From Lignipirellula cremea (lineage in GTDB: Bacteria; Planctomycetota; Planctomycetia; Pirellulales; Pirellulaceae): DNA of 64,000 nucleotides. A program made the translations under genes and the position numbers. Below are positions 27,603 through 37,465 of this stretch, in pieces. Location of the stretch: positions 8,103,001 to 8,167,000 of the forward strand of contig NZ_CP036433.1 of the NCBI RefSeq assembly GCF_007751035.1, written 5' to 3'. Position 1 is the stretch's first letter, and each line of letters begins with the position of its first letter. The notes beneath the pieces are model-generated. The model searched no databases. It was not told the DNA's origin and worked only from the letters and a program-made list of their open reading frames with translations.

Positions 27603-27740
27603 AGACGCGAGTTTCCCTCGCCCAGCGTCCAGGGCGAGCCTCCCGGGCATTCCTTGGGATATCGCCCCTGCCGCAGAACAGCCGCAAGCGGCCTGCCCGG
27701 CCCTGCTTCGTCGTACGCGGAATTTTCGGGACGACGCAGA

Positions 27741-28499
27741 TTAGTTCCGATAGATCTCTTCGCCATCGATCGACAGACTGATCGGCGACCAGCTGATCCG
27801 TCCTTTGCCCTGGACGGAAAGCACGAAACTGCAGCGAAAGGAGTGACCAACGCCGTCTCGCTGCGAGCTGGTCTGTCCGACGACTTCCACCTGGGCGCCA
27901 AAGTCCTTGACGTCAGCGTTCCGGGCCGGCATGTACCCCCGGCTCGCCAGCAATTCCGTCGCGTACTGTTTGGCCTGCGTTTCCCGCGCCTGCTCGGCCT
28001 GCTGGGCTTCGTTGATTTTTCCGGCTCGATCGCTCAACAGATAAACGCCCACCACCACACTACCAATGGCGGGAATTCCCAACAGCAAGACAATGAGTGT
28101 AACCATTAAACCGACGCTCGATCGTTCCTTCGTCTCGCGCGCCCTTAACACGGCAGCACTCGGTTCTTTTGAGGGCGCCGTCGACTGCACCAGCGGGAAC
28201 CCCGGTCCTGTCGGCTGTCCCTGTCCCGGCTGTATATGACCGGGTTGCATTTGACCCGGTTGAACTTGACCGGGCTGGATCGCACGGGCGACCGGGTGTC
28301 CGGCCCCGGGAGCCGTGATGGCGCGCGCCACCGGTGTCGCCGCTCGCTGAGCAGTTGGCGGGGTCGCAGTGGGGGCCTGGCCGCCGGTTGGCGAGGGCGT
28401 CCGCAGCACCTGGGCGCAATGGGGACAAGAAAGATCACGTCCCAGATACTCGGGCGCGATCGTCATCGCTTTCCCACAGTGAGGGCAATTGATGACCAT
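27741..28499 (-). CDS. Membrane protein with N-terminal zinc ribbon
   Basis: The 252-residue protein starts with CPHCGKAM and CPHCAQVL, two CxxC pairs forming a zinc-ribbon-like head. A Pro/Gln repeat linker follows (GQVQPGQMQPGHIQPGQGQP), then one membrane segment (VGLMVTLIVLLLGIPAIGSVVVGVYLL). The C-terminal ~80 residues, probably extracytoplasmic, contain LASRGYMPARNADVKDFGAQVEVVG and are of unknown fold. The layout resembles other planctomycete zinc-ribbon membrane proteins. It lies upstream of the ZIP gene, which is probably separately transcribed. Confidence 0.72.
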   Translation of the reverse strand: MVINCPHCGKAMTIAPEYLGRDLSCPHCAQVLRTPSPTGGQAPTATPPTAQRAATPVARAITAPGAGHPVARAIQPGQVQPGQMQPGHIQPGQGQPTGPGFPLVQSTAPSKEPSAAVLRARETKERSSVGLMVTLIVLLLGIPAIGSVVVGVYLLSDRAGKINEAQQAEQARETQAKQYATELLASRGYMPARNADVKDFGAQVEVVGQTSSQRDGVGHSFRCSFVLSVQGKGRISWSPISLSIDGEEIYRN

Positions 28500-28837
28500 C
28501 TCTGGGGTCCTTCACATCAACCTGATCGTGGGCGATTTGAATTCGGCGAATTGCAACCGAGGGAGGATAACCAACACCAACTCCCTGGTTAGAAATCTAC
28601 CCTGATTCAGGCCGAATCAACAAGCCCTCCGCCGCAAACGCAGGCCCGCAGGGGGCGACGACAACGCCCACCCCCAGGCGGCAAGGACACGCAGCGGCAA
28701 TCGAATTCGAAAGCGATCGGCCGCGAGGAAAAAGAGAGACCGACAAACAGATCCCACCGGTCCACGGTCAAAGGCGAGCAACGCCAGCGTTTGCCAAAGC
28801 TCCAGGCTCTTGCCCGGTTAGCGCAGGCTTTGGAAGG
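28500..28837. other. Gene-free stretch
   Basis: No supported gene. Both flanking genes are leftward; no clear hairpin terminator was seen. Confidence 0.5.
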
Positions 28838-29188
28838 TTAGCGCAGGTTCTTGAGTTCTTCGAGGACCATTTTGGCCTGCTCGATGCCGCCCAGTTTGGA
28901 GGCCAGATCACGAGCAGCCTGCAGATCGACCAGCGAGATGCCGGTGGAAGAGACGGTTTTGCCAGCAACAGCTTTTCGCTTGCGAAAGCCAGCGACCGGT
29001 GCAGCGGCGCCATCGTCCCCGCGTTTCATGGCCGACTTGATCGTGCTGACATAGCCGGTCGTTACGACGACGCCCTGTTCCGCGAGAGCTGCAACGACTT
29101 CCTTGGGACGCGCTTCCGGATTCTTCGCAAACTCAGACTTCACAGCTGCTGTTTTATTGACACCACTCTTTGATTTCCGCTTCGCCAT
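28838..29188 (-). CDS. Small basic protein, predicted HTH-like DNA-binding (planctomycete family)
   Basis: The 116-residue basic protein starts at the ATG at 29188 (AKRKSKSGVNKTAAVKSEF). AGGGG lies about 11-14 nt upstream, which argues against a longer start at 29206. The central NPEARPKEVVAALAEQGVVV and TTGYVSTIKSAMK look like a helix-turn-helix-like fold that I recall from many small planctomycete proteins of unknown function. The C-terminal ISLVDLQAARDLASKLGG and KMVLEELKNL are helical. An IR lies upstream at 29233-29280. Confidence 0.7.
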   Translation of the reverse strand: MAKRKSKSGVNKTAAVKSEFAKNPEARPKEVVAALAEQGVVVTTGYVSTIKSAMKRGDDGAAAPVAGFRKRKAVAGKTVSSTGISLVDLQAARDLASKLGGIEQAKMVLEELKNLR

Positions 29189-29232
29189 CTCACCATTCCC
29201 CTTCATATATCATTGTTGAAAAATCTGAATAA

Positions 29233-29280
29233 ATTCAATTAGAAAACAGATCTTATAAGTCAACAGCTTACTAATTGAAT
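29233..29280. promoter_or_regulatory. 10-bp perfect inverted repeat upstream of the small HTH-like gene
   Basis: ATTCAATTAG (29233-29242) and CTAATTGAAT (29271-29280) are perfect complements 28 bp apart. They enclose TTGACT on the leftward strand (29258-29263). The position 45-90 bp upstream of the gene suits an operator, though the -10 is poor. Confidence 0.45.
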
Positions 29281-30087
29281 CCATCAAGGTAAATAGGATG
29301 GCGCAAATGGCTGCTTAAAAGGCAGAGAAAATCATGCGTTTACTATCGTCGCGTTTCTCGCCTTTCTGATTTGACAAAACCAGTTTTCGATCTACCGGGC
29401 AAACCTGTACTGCCGTTTGTAAAGTGACACGCCGCCATTTGTCTGACCATTGCGACAGAAACCGCGACTCCCTGTCCCAACATCTTTGGAAATACTACCG
29501 TTTGCACCGGGGAAACAGCTTCGTTTTCCCATCATTTGCGGATTGTCGCCGATGGCCGCGCCGCATGCCTGCAAGACTCGTGCCTTTGCGTGAGGAACCC
29601 GCGATGGCCCGCCAGTCCGAGCAGAAACCGTAGTCCGTCGCTTAAATGACACCGACCTCGAAAGCAGAAAACTTTGCTCTGCTTTAAAGAGACACCCTAT
29701 TACTTAGCTAGCGAACCCTTTAACAAGAAGCCATCCCGCAGGGCGGAACAAACTCAGGTTAAAGGATAGAAATCTTCCCTGTGACAAGCAGACAGACGCG
29801 CACCTTCGTCAGACTTTCGAGAGCACTCTCAACTTCTCGTTGCCATTACAAGGGGGGGGCCGCCAACAGGGGGCGTCGGTATGTTCATTCTGCTTGACCA
29901 GAAAGAAAGCGACATGGCTCCCGACGCAGACGAGCGGCGAGAGAAACGCGGCCGACAACCAAATGCCATTTAAGACGGATTGCCGCAGCAACCTCCGGAA
30001 ATGATCCGGCGTCACCACCAGGAACGGGCGGAGATCCGCACACCCCCACCCCCGAAAGGTCCGGCGCCAGATTGCGATTCTGGCGGG
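29281..30087. other. Gene-free, AT-richer region
   Basis: About 800 bp with no supported gene on either strand. It includes a G8-type run near 29853 and scattered short open frames without protein-like sequence. It may hold a decayed gene or regulatory RNA; nothing specific was recognised. Confidence 0.5.
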
Positions 30088-31107
30088 CTAACGGGGCTCC
30101 TGCTGGGTCAAGCAGTGCCAGGCCCCCAGTCCCCAGATCATATCGATCGCGCTCAATCCCACGACATCGCGGCCCGGCAACACCTCGCGCAGCACGGCCA
30201 GCGCGCGATGATCGGCCGGGTCATCAAACTGTGGCACAATCACTCCGCCGTTGACGATATAAAAGTTCGCGTAGCAGGCAGGCATCCGCTGCCCCGAGAA
30301 ATATTTGGGGGCCGGCATCGGCAAAGGGACCACGTTAAAGGGCCGGCCCTGGGCGTCGCGCAGGTCGTTCAGTTGGCGATAATTTTCCTGCAGCGGCATA
30401 AAGTTAACGTCGCGCTCGTTCTCTTCCCGGGCGGCGACCAGGGTATCGGGACTGACAAATCGGGCCAGCTGGTCGATATGGCCGTCGGTATCGTCCCCCT
30501 CAATTTCCCCCCCAGAGAGCCAGCAGAAATGATCCACCGCCAGATACTCTCGCAGCGTCTGTTCGATCGCCGCCTGGGTTCGCCCCGGGTTCCGGTTCGG
30601 ATTGAGCAGGCAGGTCGTAGTGGTGAGCAGTACGCCCTGGCCATTCCCTTCGATGGAACCGCCTTCCATGACCAGGTCGCTGACAAACGACTGACGACCC
30701 GTCGCCTGGGCAATGGCCGCCGGGACCTGGTTATCGCGATCAAACGGCGGGTACTTGCCTCCCCAGGCGTTGTACTGCCAGTCGACCAGGGCCGGTTCGC
30801 CTGGTCCGCTGAGAAAGGTCGGACCATGATCGCGCGCCCAGGCGTCGTTCGTGGCGATATCGTACAGCGTGACGTTCGGCAACGAGCCGACCCATTTTTC
30901 CGCAGCCGCCCTGGCGTCGCCTCCGGCCAGCACGTTGACGGGTTCAAACTGAGCGATCGCCCGCACCAGTGCGGCGAAGCAGCGAGGAATGGGGGCGTAT
31001 CCGCCGGGCCAGGTTTCGCGGTTGCGCGGCCAGGATAACCAGGTGCCCGCATGCGGCTCCCATTCCGCCGGCCAGCGATATCCGAGAGCCCGGGGTGTAG
31101 TCGACAT
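30088..31107 (-). CDS. aguA: Agmatine deiminase
   Basis: The 339-residue protein belongs to the agmatine/peptidyl-arginine deiminase family: NDAWARDHGPTFL near residue 80, MEGGSIEGNGQG near 145, and the C-terminal catalytic Cys in AWHCLTQQEP. It converts agmatine to N-carbamoylputrescine and ammonia. The start is the ATG at 31107, with an in-frame ATG at 31116. Directly upstream on the same strand is aguB, so the two form a putrescine-making unit. Confidence 0.9.
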   Translation of the reverse strand: MSTTPRALGYRWPAEWEPHAGTWLSWPRNRETWPGGYAPIPRCFAALVRAIAQFEPVNVLAGGDARAAAEKWVGSLPNVTLYDIATNDAWARDHGPTFLSGPGEPALVDWQYNAWGGKYPPFDRDNQVPAAIAQATGRQSFVSDLVMEGGSIEGNGQGVLLTTTTCLLNPNRNPGRTQAAIEQTLREYLAVDHFCWLSGGEIEGDDTDGHIDQLARFVSPDTLVAAREENERDVNFMPLQENYRQLNDLRDAQGRPFNVVPLPMPAPKYFSGQRMPACYANFYIVNGGVIVPQFDDPADHRALAVLREVLPGRDVVGLSAIDMIWGLGAWHCLTQQEPR

Positions 31108-31188
31108 CAGCGCCATCGGGGACCAATCAGGGAGCAAAGAGAGGGAAGATAGATCAACAACCGCCAGGGCAGGGGACCGCGGCGGCCG

Positions 31189-32073
31189 TTACTCTTCGAG
31201 CCAGCGGCGCGTGATCCCCTGATAGGCGTCGATCCGGCGATCGCGCAGGAACGGCCAGTGGGTCCGGGCGACATCGATCTTGGCCAGGTCGCATTCGAAC
31301 AGCAGGATCTCTTCCTCGTCATGGGAGGCCTGGGCCGCGACCACGCCGTAAGGATCGGCGACAAACGATCCGCCCCAGAATTCCAGCGCCCCTTCGGAGC
31401 CAACGCGGTTCGGCGCCGCGATGTAAACGCCGTTGGCGATGGCGTGGCTGCGCATCATGGTTTGCCACGCCGAGTGCTGGTCGGTTCCAAAGGTCTCTTT
31501 CTCTTCCGACAGCCAGCCGATCGCCGTGGGGTAGAAGATCACCTGGGCGCCCTGCATCGCGGTCAGCCGGGCCGCTTCGGGGAACCACTGATCCCAGCAG
31601 ACGCAGACCGCGACTTTGCCAAAACGGGTCTGGAACGCGCGGAAGCCCAGGTCGCCGGGGGTAAAGTAGAACTTCTCATAGAACAACGGATCGTCGGGGA
31701 TATGCATTTTCCGATACATCCCCAGCAAGCTGCCATCGGCGTCGAACACCACGGCCGTGTTGTGGTACAACCCGGCCGCGCGCTTTTCAAACAGCGATCC
31801 GATGACCACCACGCCGTGCTTTGCCGCTGCCTGCGACAAGGCTTCGGTGATGGGACCGGGGATCGGTTCCGCCTCGGCAAAGCGGGCATGGTCTTCGGTC
31901 TGGCAGGGGTAATGGTTATGGAACAATTCCTGCAGACAAATGACCTGCGCTCCGCGGGCGGCGGCCTCAGCGATACGCTCCAGGGCCTTTTCCACGTTTG
32001 CGGTTTTGTCGTCGACACACGACATTTGGATCAGGCCAAGGGTCAGCAACTCGGAAGCAGGAGATGAGCTCAT
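31189..32073 (-). CDS. aguB: N-carbamoylputrescine amidase
   Basis: The 294-residue nitrilase-superfamily amidase has the E-K-C triad: VICLQELF (Glu49), YRKMHIPDD (Lys) and VAVCVCWDQWFPEAAR (Cys). The MSCVDDKTANVEKALERI N-terminus is typical of AguB. It hydrolyses N-carbamoylputrescine to putrescine, completing agmatine catabolism. It is about 80 bp upstream of aguA and divergent from ung. Confidence 0.93.
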   Translation of the reverse strand: MSSSPASELLTLGLIQMSCVDDKTANVEKALERIAEAAARGAQVICLQELFHNHYPCQTEDHARFAEAEPIPGPITEALSQAAAKHGVVVIGSLFEKRAAGLYHNTAVVFDADGSLLGMYRKMHIPDDPLFYEKFYFTPGDLGFRAFQTRFGKVAVCVCWDQWFPEAARLTAMQGAQVIFYPTAIGWLSEEKETFGTDQHSAWQTMMRSHAIANGVYIAAPNRVGSEGALEFWGGSFVADPYGVVAAQASHDEEEILLFECDLAKIDVARTHWPFLRDRRIDAYQGITRRWLEE

Positions 32074-32235
32074 CGGTTCTTAATTCGCCGGCGAAAAACA
32101 GTTAGGATGGGATCCGGAAACAGCAAAGTATTTGATGGTTATTCTAACGATTGCGACGATCGCATGTCAGTGGCGCGCGTCCAGGAAAGACGTCGCCCGG
32201 CTGTTTCCGACATGATCCCCGCGGGAGCCTCTTCG

Positions 32236-32910
32236 ATGCAAATCCCCCCAGGCTGGCGTGACGTGCTGGCGGCCGAAACCGAGCTCCCCCGTTTCCAACA
32301 GCTGCAGGAGTTTTTGGCGGCGGAAAGGGCCGAGCATGAGATCTACCCGCCCGCCGAGGACGTCCTGAACGCGCTGGCGTACACCCCTTATAACGACGTG
32401 CAGGTCGTCTTGCTGGGGCAAGACCCGTACCATGGTCCCGGCCAGGCCCATGGCCTCTGCTTCTCGGTCAAGCGAGGCGTCGCCGCGCCGCCTTCCTTGC
32501 GGAACATGTTGAAAGAACTGGCCGCAGACCAGGGCTGTTCGATTCCCACCCACGGCGAACTGACGGCCTGGGCCCGGCAGGGAGTGCTGCTGCTGAATAC
32601 GGTTCTTACGGTGCGCCGGGGCGAGGCTAACTCGCACAAGAACCAGGGCTGGGAAGAATTCACCGATGCGATCATTCGCCGACTGAACGATCGGCCCCGC
32701 CCTGTGGTGTTCGCGCTGTGGGGCGGCTTTGCCCAGAAAAAGGCGAAACTGATCGACGCCTCGCGGCATCCGATTTTGACCACGGCCCATCCTTCGCCGC
32801 TGTCGGCCAAAAAATTCCACGGCAGCCGCCCGTTCTCGGCGATCAACCACGCGCTGACGGAACAGGGACAACCGGCCATCGATTGGCAGATCCCCGAAAT
32901 TGCCGACTGA
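32236..32910 (+). CDS. ung: Uracil-DNA glycosylase
   Basis: The ATG at 32236 has a GGGAG about 8 nt upstream and yields the usual 224 residues; the longer upstream frame is not conserved in appearance. Family landmarks are LLGQDPYHGPGQAHGLCFSV (catalytic Asp region), LLLNTVLTV, WEEFTDAII and HPSPLSAKKFHGSRPFS (leucine loop). It removes uracil from DNA in base excision repair. Confidence 0.95.
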   Translation: MQIPPGWRDVLAAETELPRFQQLQEFLAAERAEHEIYPPAEDVLNALAYTPYNDVQVVLLGQDPYHGPGQAHGLCFSVKRGVAAPPSLRNMLKELAADQGCSIPTHGELTAWARQGVLLLNTVLTVRRGEANSHKNQGWEEFTDAIIRRLNDRPRPVVFALWGGFAQKKAKLIDASRHPILTTAHPSPLSAKKFHGSRPFSAINHALTEQGQPAIDWQIPEIAD

Positions 32911-33008
32911 TTCTGTTGCCCCGCGTCTGATAGAATAAGTCCCGGGCGATCCGACGGAACGCCCGCTGCTGGTCCTGCATTTTTCTCTCGCTTCTGGAAA
33001 ATTCCGCT

Positions 33009-35489
33009 TTGGCATCCGAGCGTTTACTTCGTATCAGCATGGGGGCCCTGGCGGCCCTGGGATCGATCATGCTGGGCTTCGGCGACGAAGGCTCGCTGTT
33101 CCCGCTGCTGGCGCTGGCGGCGGCGGTAGTGTCTGTCATTGTCACTGACCTGCTGGGGCTGTTCCGGCTGCCGCGGCTGATCGCCAATCTGATTGCCCTG
33201 ATGGCGGCCTTGGCGGTGCTGGCGGACTTTATGTCGCATCGCGGATTAGGCCAGCTGCAATCGATTTCCAAGCTGCTGATCCTGTTGCAGATTGTGCTGC
33301 TGTTTCAGGAAAAGACCGCGAGGATTTACTGGCAGCTGATTGTACTGAGCGCGCTGCAGGTGGTGGTTGCGTCGGCCCTGAGCGTCGGCTTTGAGTTCGG
33401 CCTGTTGCTGGTCGCTTACCTGCTGGTCGCCATTGCCGCGCTGACGCTGTTCTTCATTCATCGGGAAACCCAGTCGACGGCGGCCTCTGCCGGGTCAGCT
33501 TCGGGAGCACCCGCTTCAGAAGTTTTCGTTCCTGCCGCAGCCGCTCCCGCGACGAAGAGAAGCGTATCCCTGCGCGCCCCCATCCTGGCCGTGGGCGAGG
33601 GGATCGCCGAAGAGCACGCCAACCAGCTGACGACCTGGCAACTGTTTCGGCAATTGTGCGCCTTTGGTGCGGCCTCCCTGGTCATTGCCGTGCTGATGTT
33701 CTACGTCACGCCCCGTTCCTCTTCGTCCCCGTGGAGCGCGCGGAATGTCATGGCCCGCACCGTCGGATTCAACGACTCCGTTTCCCTGGATGAAATGGGC
33801 CGCATTCTGCAGAGCGATGAACTGGTGATGCGGGTCGGCTTTTATGAACCGGGCACCAAAGAACCGTATGTGCTGACCAACGAGCCCTATCTCCGCGGCG
33901 CCGTGCTGACGCTCTACCAGCACGACCCCAAACGGAACGCCCATGTGTGGCGAGCACAGCAGGCCTTCGAATGGCGCCAAGGTCAGAATGGAACCCACAG
34001 CGACGACCACCCTTTGCCGCTGCTCGAACCAGAAACGCCGTATGTCGACCAGTTCATCACTCTGGAGCCTAGCCGCACGCTGTCCGACCAGCACTCCGAT
34101 CGACAGGTGCTGTTCTCGACCGACCCGGTTTACGCTCTGCCGGATCAGGACCAGGAAGTTGCCATCAACTACCGCTATCAGCAGATTTTCCGTCGCCCCA
34201 ACGATATGGAAATGCGGAAACAGTTCCGCTACCACCTGGGCGCCGTTAACTTCAAAAACGGCCGGCAAGGGGTGATGGTTCCGAACCATCGCGAAGACGC
34301 CACCAAAAATTTGTGCAAAGTGCTGGAGATGGGCCTGTTCTGGCAGCTCAAGCTGCTCTCGGATCGCATCCTGCAGGAGCATGGCGTCGAACACGGCACC
34401 ACCACCCAGAAGGCCGACGCCCTGCTGCAGTACCTGCGCGATGAGGGCCGCTTCACCTACACTCTGGATTTTACCGACCTGAAACGCGACCCTGAACTGG
34501 ACCCGATCGTTGACTTTGTTCTGAACCATCGCCGCGGGCATTGTGAGTACTTCGCCAGCGCGCTGACCACCATGCTGCGTTCGCAAGAGATCCCCGCGCG
34601 GATGGTGATTGGTTACTGGCCCAGCGAATACAACACTTCCTTCGGGTACTACTCTGTCCGACAATACGACGCCCACGCCTGGGTCGAAGTGTACCTGCCG
34701 CCGGAAGAAATCGATTACCGCACAACCGTGTTGCCGCCCGACAAGTTTACCCACGGCGGCTGGATGCGGTACGACCCCACGCCCTCCGCTTCGCGCGATG
34801 AACTGCTGAAAAAGAAAGACGGCATGCTGGCCGCCATGGACCAGGTGCTCGACTATCTGCAGTTTCTCTGGGAAGACTACGTGGAAGGCTTCTCCCAGGA
34901 AAAACAGCAGACCTCCGTCTATGAAGCGTTCCTGGGCGATTACCCGCCCGACCAGAACGGCAGCTGGCTGGATTTTTTCTCTCGCCTGCTGGAGTCGATT
35001 GGCTTCGACGTATGGAACTGGAAAGACCGTAACTGGTTCAGCTGGCCCGGCTTTCTGACCACGGTGGCGACCTGTTTCCTCGCGGCGGGCGGATACCGCC
35101 TGGCCGGACTGTTGCGGCCCTGGCTGCAGGCATGGCGTCGCCAGCGCGTCGAGAAAAACGAGCGGATGCGGCTTTCGATCGAGTTCTATCGCCGCCTGCA
35201 GACGCTGCTCGCCAACTGGGGATTCCGCCGTCGAACCAGCCAGACGCCGCTGGAATTCGCCCAGTCAGTGGTGCGGAACTGGCCGTCGCCTGGCCACAGA
35301 GAGGCGGCCCGGCAACAGCTCGACATTCTGATAAAACTGTTCTATCGAGTGCGTTTTGGCGAAGCCGCCCTGGACAGCACCGAAACCCAGGCGATAGAAA
35401 ATGCGTTAGCCGCGCTACAGCAGGCCTGGCCGCAAGATCCCCCGTCGACCAAAGGCTCGTCGGCCGGGCCAGCTCGCGGGGCCCGCTGA
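33009..35489 (+). CDS. TgpA-like membrane transglutaminase (DUF3488/transglut_core)
   Basis: The 826-residue protein has about five N-terminal membrane helices (residues 5-150), a sixth near 215-240, a large extracytoplasmic region, and a C-terminal helix near 680 followed by a DUF4129-like tail. Transglutaminase-core residues are HCEYFASALTTML near 510 (Cys), YDAHAWVEVYL near 557 (His) and MRYDPTP near 588 (Asp). A TTG at 33009 is the assumed start; ATG 33039 is an alternative. Such proteins are usually linked to protein crosslinking or proteolysis-like steps; the substrate is unknown. In many bacteria it is paired with a MoxR ATPase, not seen here. Confidence 0.85.
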   Translation: MASERLLRISMGALAALGSIMLGFGDEGSLFPLLALAAAVVSVIVTDLLGLFRLPRLIANLIALMAALAVLADFMSHRGLGQLQSISKLLILLQIVLLFQEKTARIYWQLIVLSALQVVVASALSVGFEFGLLLVAYLLVAIAALTLFFIHRETQSTAASAGSASGAPASEVFVPAAAAPATKRSVSLRAPILAVGEGIAEEHANQLTTWQLFRQLCAFGAASLVIAVLMFYVTPRSSSSPWSARNVMARTVGFNDSVSLDEMGRILQSDELVMRVGFYEPGTKEPYVLTNEPYLRGAVLTLYQHDPKRNAHVWRAQQAFEWRQGQNGTHSDDHPLPLLEPETPYVDQFITLEPSRTLSDQHSDRQVLFSTDPVYALPDQDQEVAINYRYQQIFRRPNDMEMRKQFRYHLGAVNFKNGRQGVMVPNHREDATKNLCKVLEMGLFWQLKLLSDRILQEHGVEHGTTTQKADALLQYLRDEGRFTYTLDFTDLKRDPELDPIVDFVLNHRRGHCEYFASALTTMLRSQEIPARMVIGYWPSEYNTSFGYYSVRQYDAHAWVEVYLPPEEIDYRTTVLPPDKFTHGGWMRYDPTPSASRDELLKKKDGMLAAMDQVLDYLQFLWEDYVEGFSQEKQQTSVYEAFLGDYPPDQNGSWLDFFSRLLESIGFDVWNWKDRNWFSWPGFLTTVATCFLAAGGYRLAGLLRPWLQAWRRQRVEKNERMRLSIEFYRRLQTLLANWGFRRRTSQTPLEFAQSVVRNWPSPGHREAARQQLDILIKLFYRVRFGEAALDSTETQAIENALAALQQAWPQDPPSTKGSSAGPARGAR

Positions 35490-35620
35490 ATCGCGGCGGC
35501 GGACGGTTAAGTTCCCCTGCCTGTCAGAGCGTCGCCTTCTGTATCAGCGCGGCCTGCCAGGTGTGGCAAGCCCCAGCCCGTTCACCGCATGGCAACCTGT
35601 TCGCCCCAAGTTCTCGACAC

Positions 35621-35690
35621 GATTCAACCGATTTCGATTCAACCGATTTCGATTCAACCGATTTCGATTCCACCGATTTCGATTCAACCA
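35621..35690 (+). repeat. 15-bp tandem repeat, about 4.7 units
   Basis: GATTCAACCGATTTC repeats from 35621 to 35680 (the fourth unit has one change), with a partial unit ending 35690. The unit length is a multiple of three and open in frames, but no conserved protein uses it. It ends 25 bp before the glycerate kinase start. Confidence 0.8.
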
Positions 35691-35715
35691 GGCGCCATTA
35701 ACCGGAAGTGGGATC

Positions 35716-37089
35716 ATGCAGCCTCGTTCGCTCCAGCAACTGCGCGACGACGCCTGGGCCATCTGGTCGGCAGGACTCGAAGCGGTCCGTAGCGATCGCC
35801 TGGTGCGCGAAGCCGTGCAGGTCCTCGAAGGCGATCTTTATATTGGCGACGCCTGCCTGCCGCTGGCGGAGATCGACCGCATCCTGGTGGTCGGCGCCGG
35901 CAAAGCCGGAGCCGGTATGGCAGCCGGGCTGGAAGAGGCCCTCGGCCCGCAGCTGCTCAAAGAGAAACAGGTCGCAGGCTGGATCAATGTGCCCGACGAC
36001 TGCGTGCGTCCGCTGACACAATTGCACCTGCACGGAGCACGTCCCGCCGGCCAGAACGAACCGACCGCCGCAGGCGTCGCCGGCACGCGCCGAATCCTGG
36101 AACTCGTCCAGTCGGCCGGACCGCGGGATCTGTGCCTGTGCCTGATCTCGGGCGGCGGCTCGGCCTTGCTGCCGGCTCCCGTCCCAGGCGTTTCGATCGA
36201 AGACAAACAGAGCGTCACCCGCTTTCTCAGCGGCGCCGGCGCCAATATCGAAGAACTGAACACGGTCCGCAAACAGCTGAGCCTGGTCAAAGGCGGCGGA
36301 CTACTGCGAGCCTGCCAGGCCGGTCGCCTGATCACGCTGCTGATCTCTGACGTAATCGGCGATCCGCTCGATGTGATTGCTTCCGGACCGACTGTCGAAA
36401 ACACGACTACCGCCGCCGACGCCCTGGGGGTGCTGGAAAAATTCCAGGCCCGCCAGCACGGTCTGCCGGCCAGCCTGTTCCAGGCGCTGGAACAGGCCGC
36501 CGCCTCGGCGCCGCCTGCCGTCCGTACGCAGTCCGCCACGCTGGTGATTGGCAACAACGCCGCCGCCGTCGATGCTGCCGGTGTCGAAGCTGAACGCCGG
36601 GGCTACTCGCACGCCATGACGGCCGCCACCCAGCTGGAAGGCGCCGCTGAAGAGATCGGTGTAAGACTCGCGCAGCTGGCCGTCTCCATGCGCACCCAGA
36701 ACGGCCCCGACTGCCTGATCACCGGCGGCGAACCGATCGTCCATCTGGTCCCCGCCGCCGAACGCGGCCGGGGAGGACGCAATCAGCAGCTGGTTCTGGC
36801 CGCACTCGCCGAAATGCAAACCACGGCCAACGGCCTGGAAGGAATCGTCCTGCTGTCCGGCGGCACCGACGGCGAAGATGGCCCCACCGACGCCGCTGGC
36901 GCCGTGGTCGACGCCCGGATCGCCGCGCGGGCTCAGCAGCTGCAGCTCTCGCCGGACGACTATCTCCGCCGGAACGACGCCTGGCGCTTCTTCGCCCCCA
37001 TCGACGGCCTGCTGAAAACAGGGCCGACCGACACCAACGTCTGCGATATCCGCGTCGTCGTCGTCGACCGCCGCCAGGAACGAACCTGA
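35716..37089 (+). CDS. Glycerate 2-kinase (MOFRL-type)
   Basis: The 457-residue protein starts at ATG 35716, with AAGTGGGATC in front. The DUF4147 N-terminal domain has GAGKAGAGMAAGLEEAL and ISGGGSALLPAP; NTVRKQLSLVKGGG follows. The MOFRL domain carries GGEPIVHL, RGGRNQQLVLAALAE and SGGTDGEDGPTDAAGAVVD. It phosphorylates glycerate, probably to 2-phosphoglycerate. The frame can be read upstream through the tandem repeat, but that part looks untranslated. Confidence 0.92.
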   Translation: MQPRSLQQLRDDAWAIWSAGLEAVRSDRLVREAVQVLEGDLYIGDACLPLAEIDRILVVGAGKAGAGMAAGLEEALGPQLLKEKQVAGWINVPDDCVRPLTQLHLHGARPAGQNEPTAAGVAGTRRILELVQSAGPRDLCLCLISGGGSALLPAPVPGVSIEDKQSVTRFLSGAGANIEELNTVRKQLSLVKGGGLLRACQAGRLITLLISDVIGDPLDVIASGPTVENTTTAADALGVLEKFQARQHGLPASLFQALEQAAASAPPAVRTQSATLVIGNNAAAVDAAGVEAERRGYSHAMTAATQLEGAAEEIGVRLAQLAVSMRTQNGPDCLITGGEPIVHLVPAAERGRGGRNQQLVLAALAEMQTTANGLEGIVLLSGGTDGEDGPTDAAGAVVDARIAARAQQLQLSPDDYLRRNDAWRFFAPIDGLLKTGPTDTNVCDIRVVVVDRRQERT

Positions 37090-37465
37090 GACTGACTCCT
37101 GGTTGTGAAAAAACTCGCCCTGCGCAGGGGGCGCGATGAGAATTACGTCGGGCTTCTCGGTCGTCGTTTCGAAGAAAAGCAGGCGCCAGAAAGCCGACCT
37201 TCAGTCCGTGAAAGTTTCGCGATCCCCGCGAACGTCGACTTTCCGCACCACTTTACGGAACCGAAATCCCAAGGTATCCGTCCTGGCGCCCCTCAATGGA
37301 CAGCTTTCGCCAGCCGCCAGGGCGGACCGGAAAATTGCCAAAACTCTGTTGCATCAACTTGCATTGATATTTAGGATGACGGGAGTGATGGTCGACATTT
37401 AGAATGCGGTGTTGCGCCGCCAGTTCCCTTTTATCCCGCCTTGAAGCACGAGAAGGATTCCTGCC
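37090..37465. other. Intergenic stretch with repeat element B
   Basis: No convincing gene. It holds repeat copy B (37181-37220) and a potential upstream region of the DUF1501 gene. Confidence 0.5.
37181..37220. repeat. Palindromic intergenic element, copy B
   Basis: AGGCGCCAGAAAGCCGACC leads into CTTCAG-TCC-GTGAAAG, which aligns with copies A (25761-25800) and C (62966-63029). The palindrome is less perfect than in copy C. Confidence 0.55.

Noticed and set aside
29392-29652. 86-codon frame in the gene-free stretch
   Set aside because: No ribosome binding site, family or conserved segment; kept only as intergenic.
35621-35690. CRISPR array
   Set aside because: Units are contiguous with no spacers and only 15 bp long; no cas genes.
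37105-37374. Short frame beginning MKKLALRRGRDENYVG
   Set aside because: It runs through repeat copy B, which is non-coding elsewhere.
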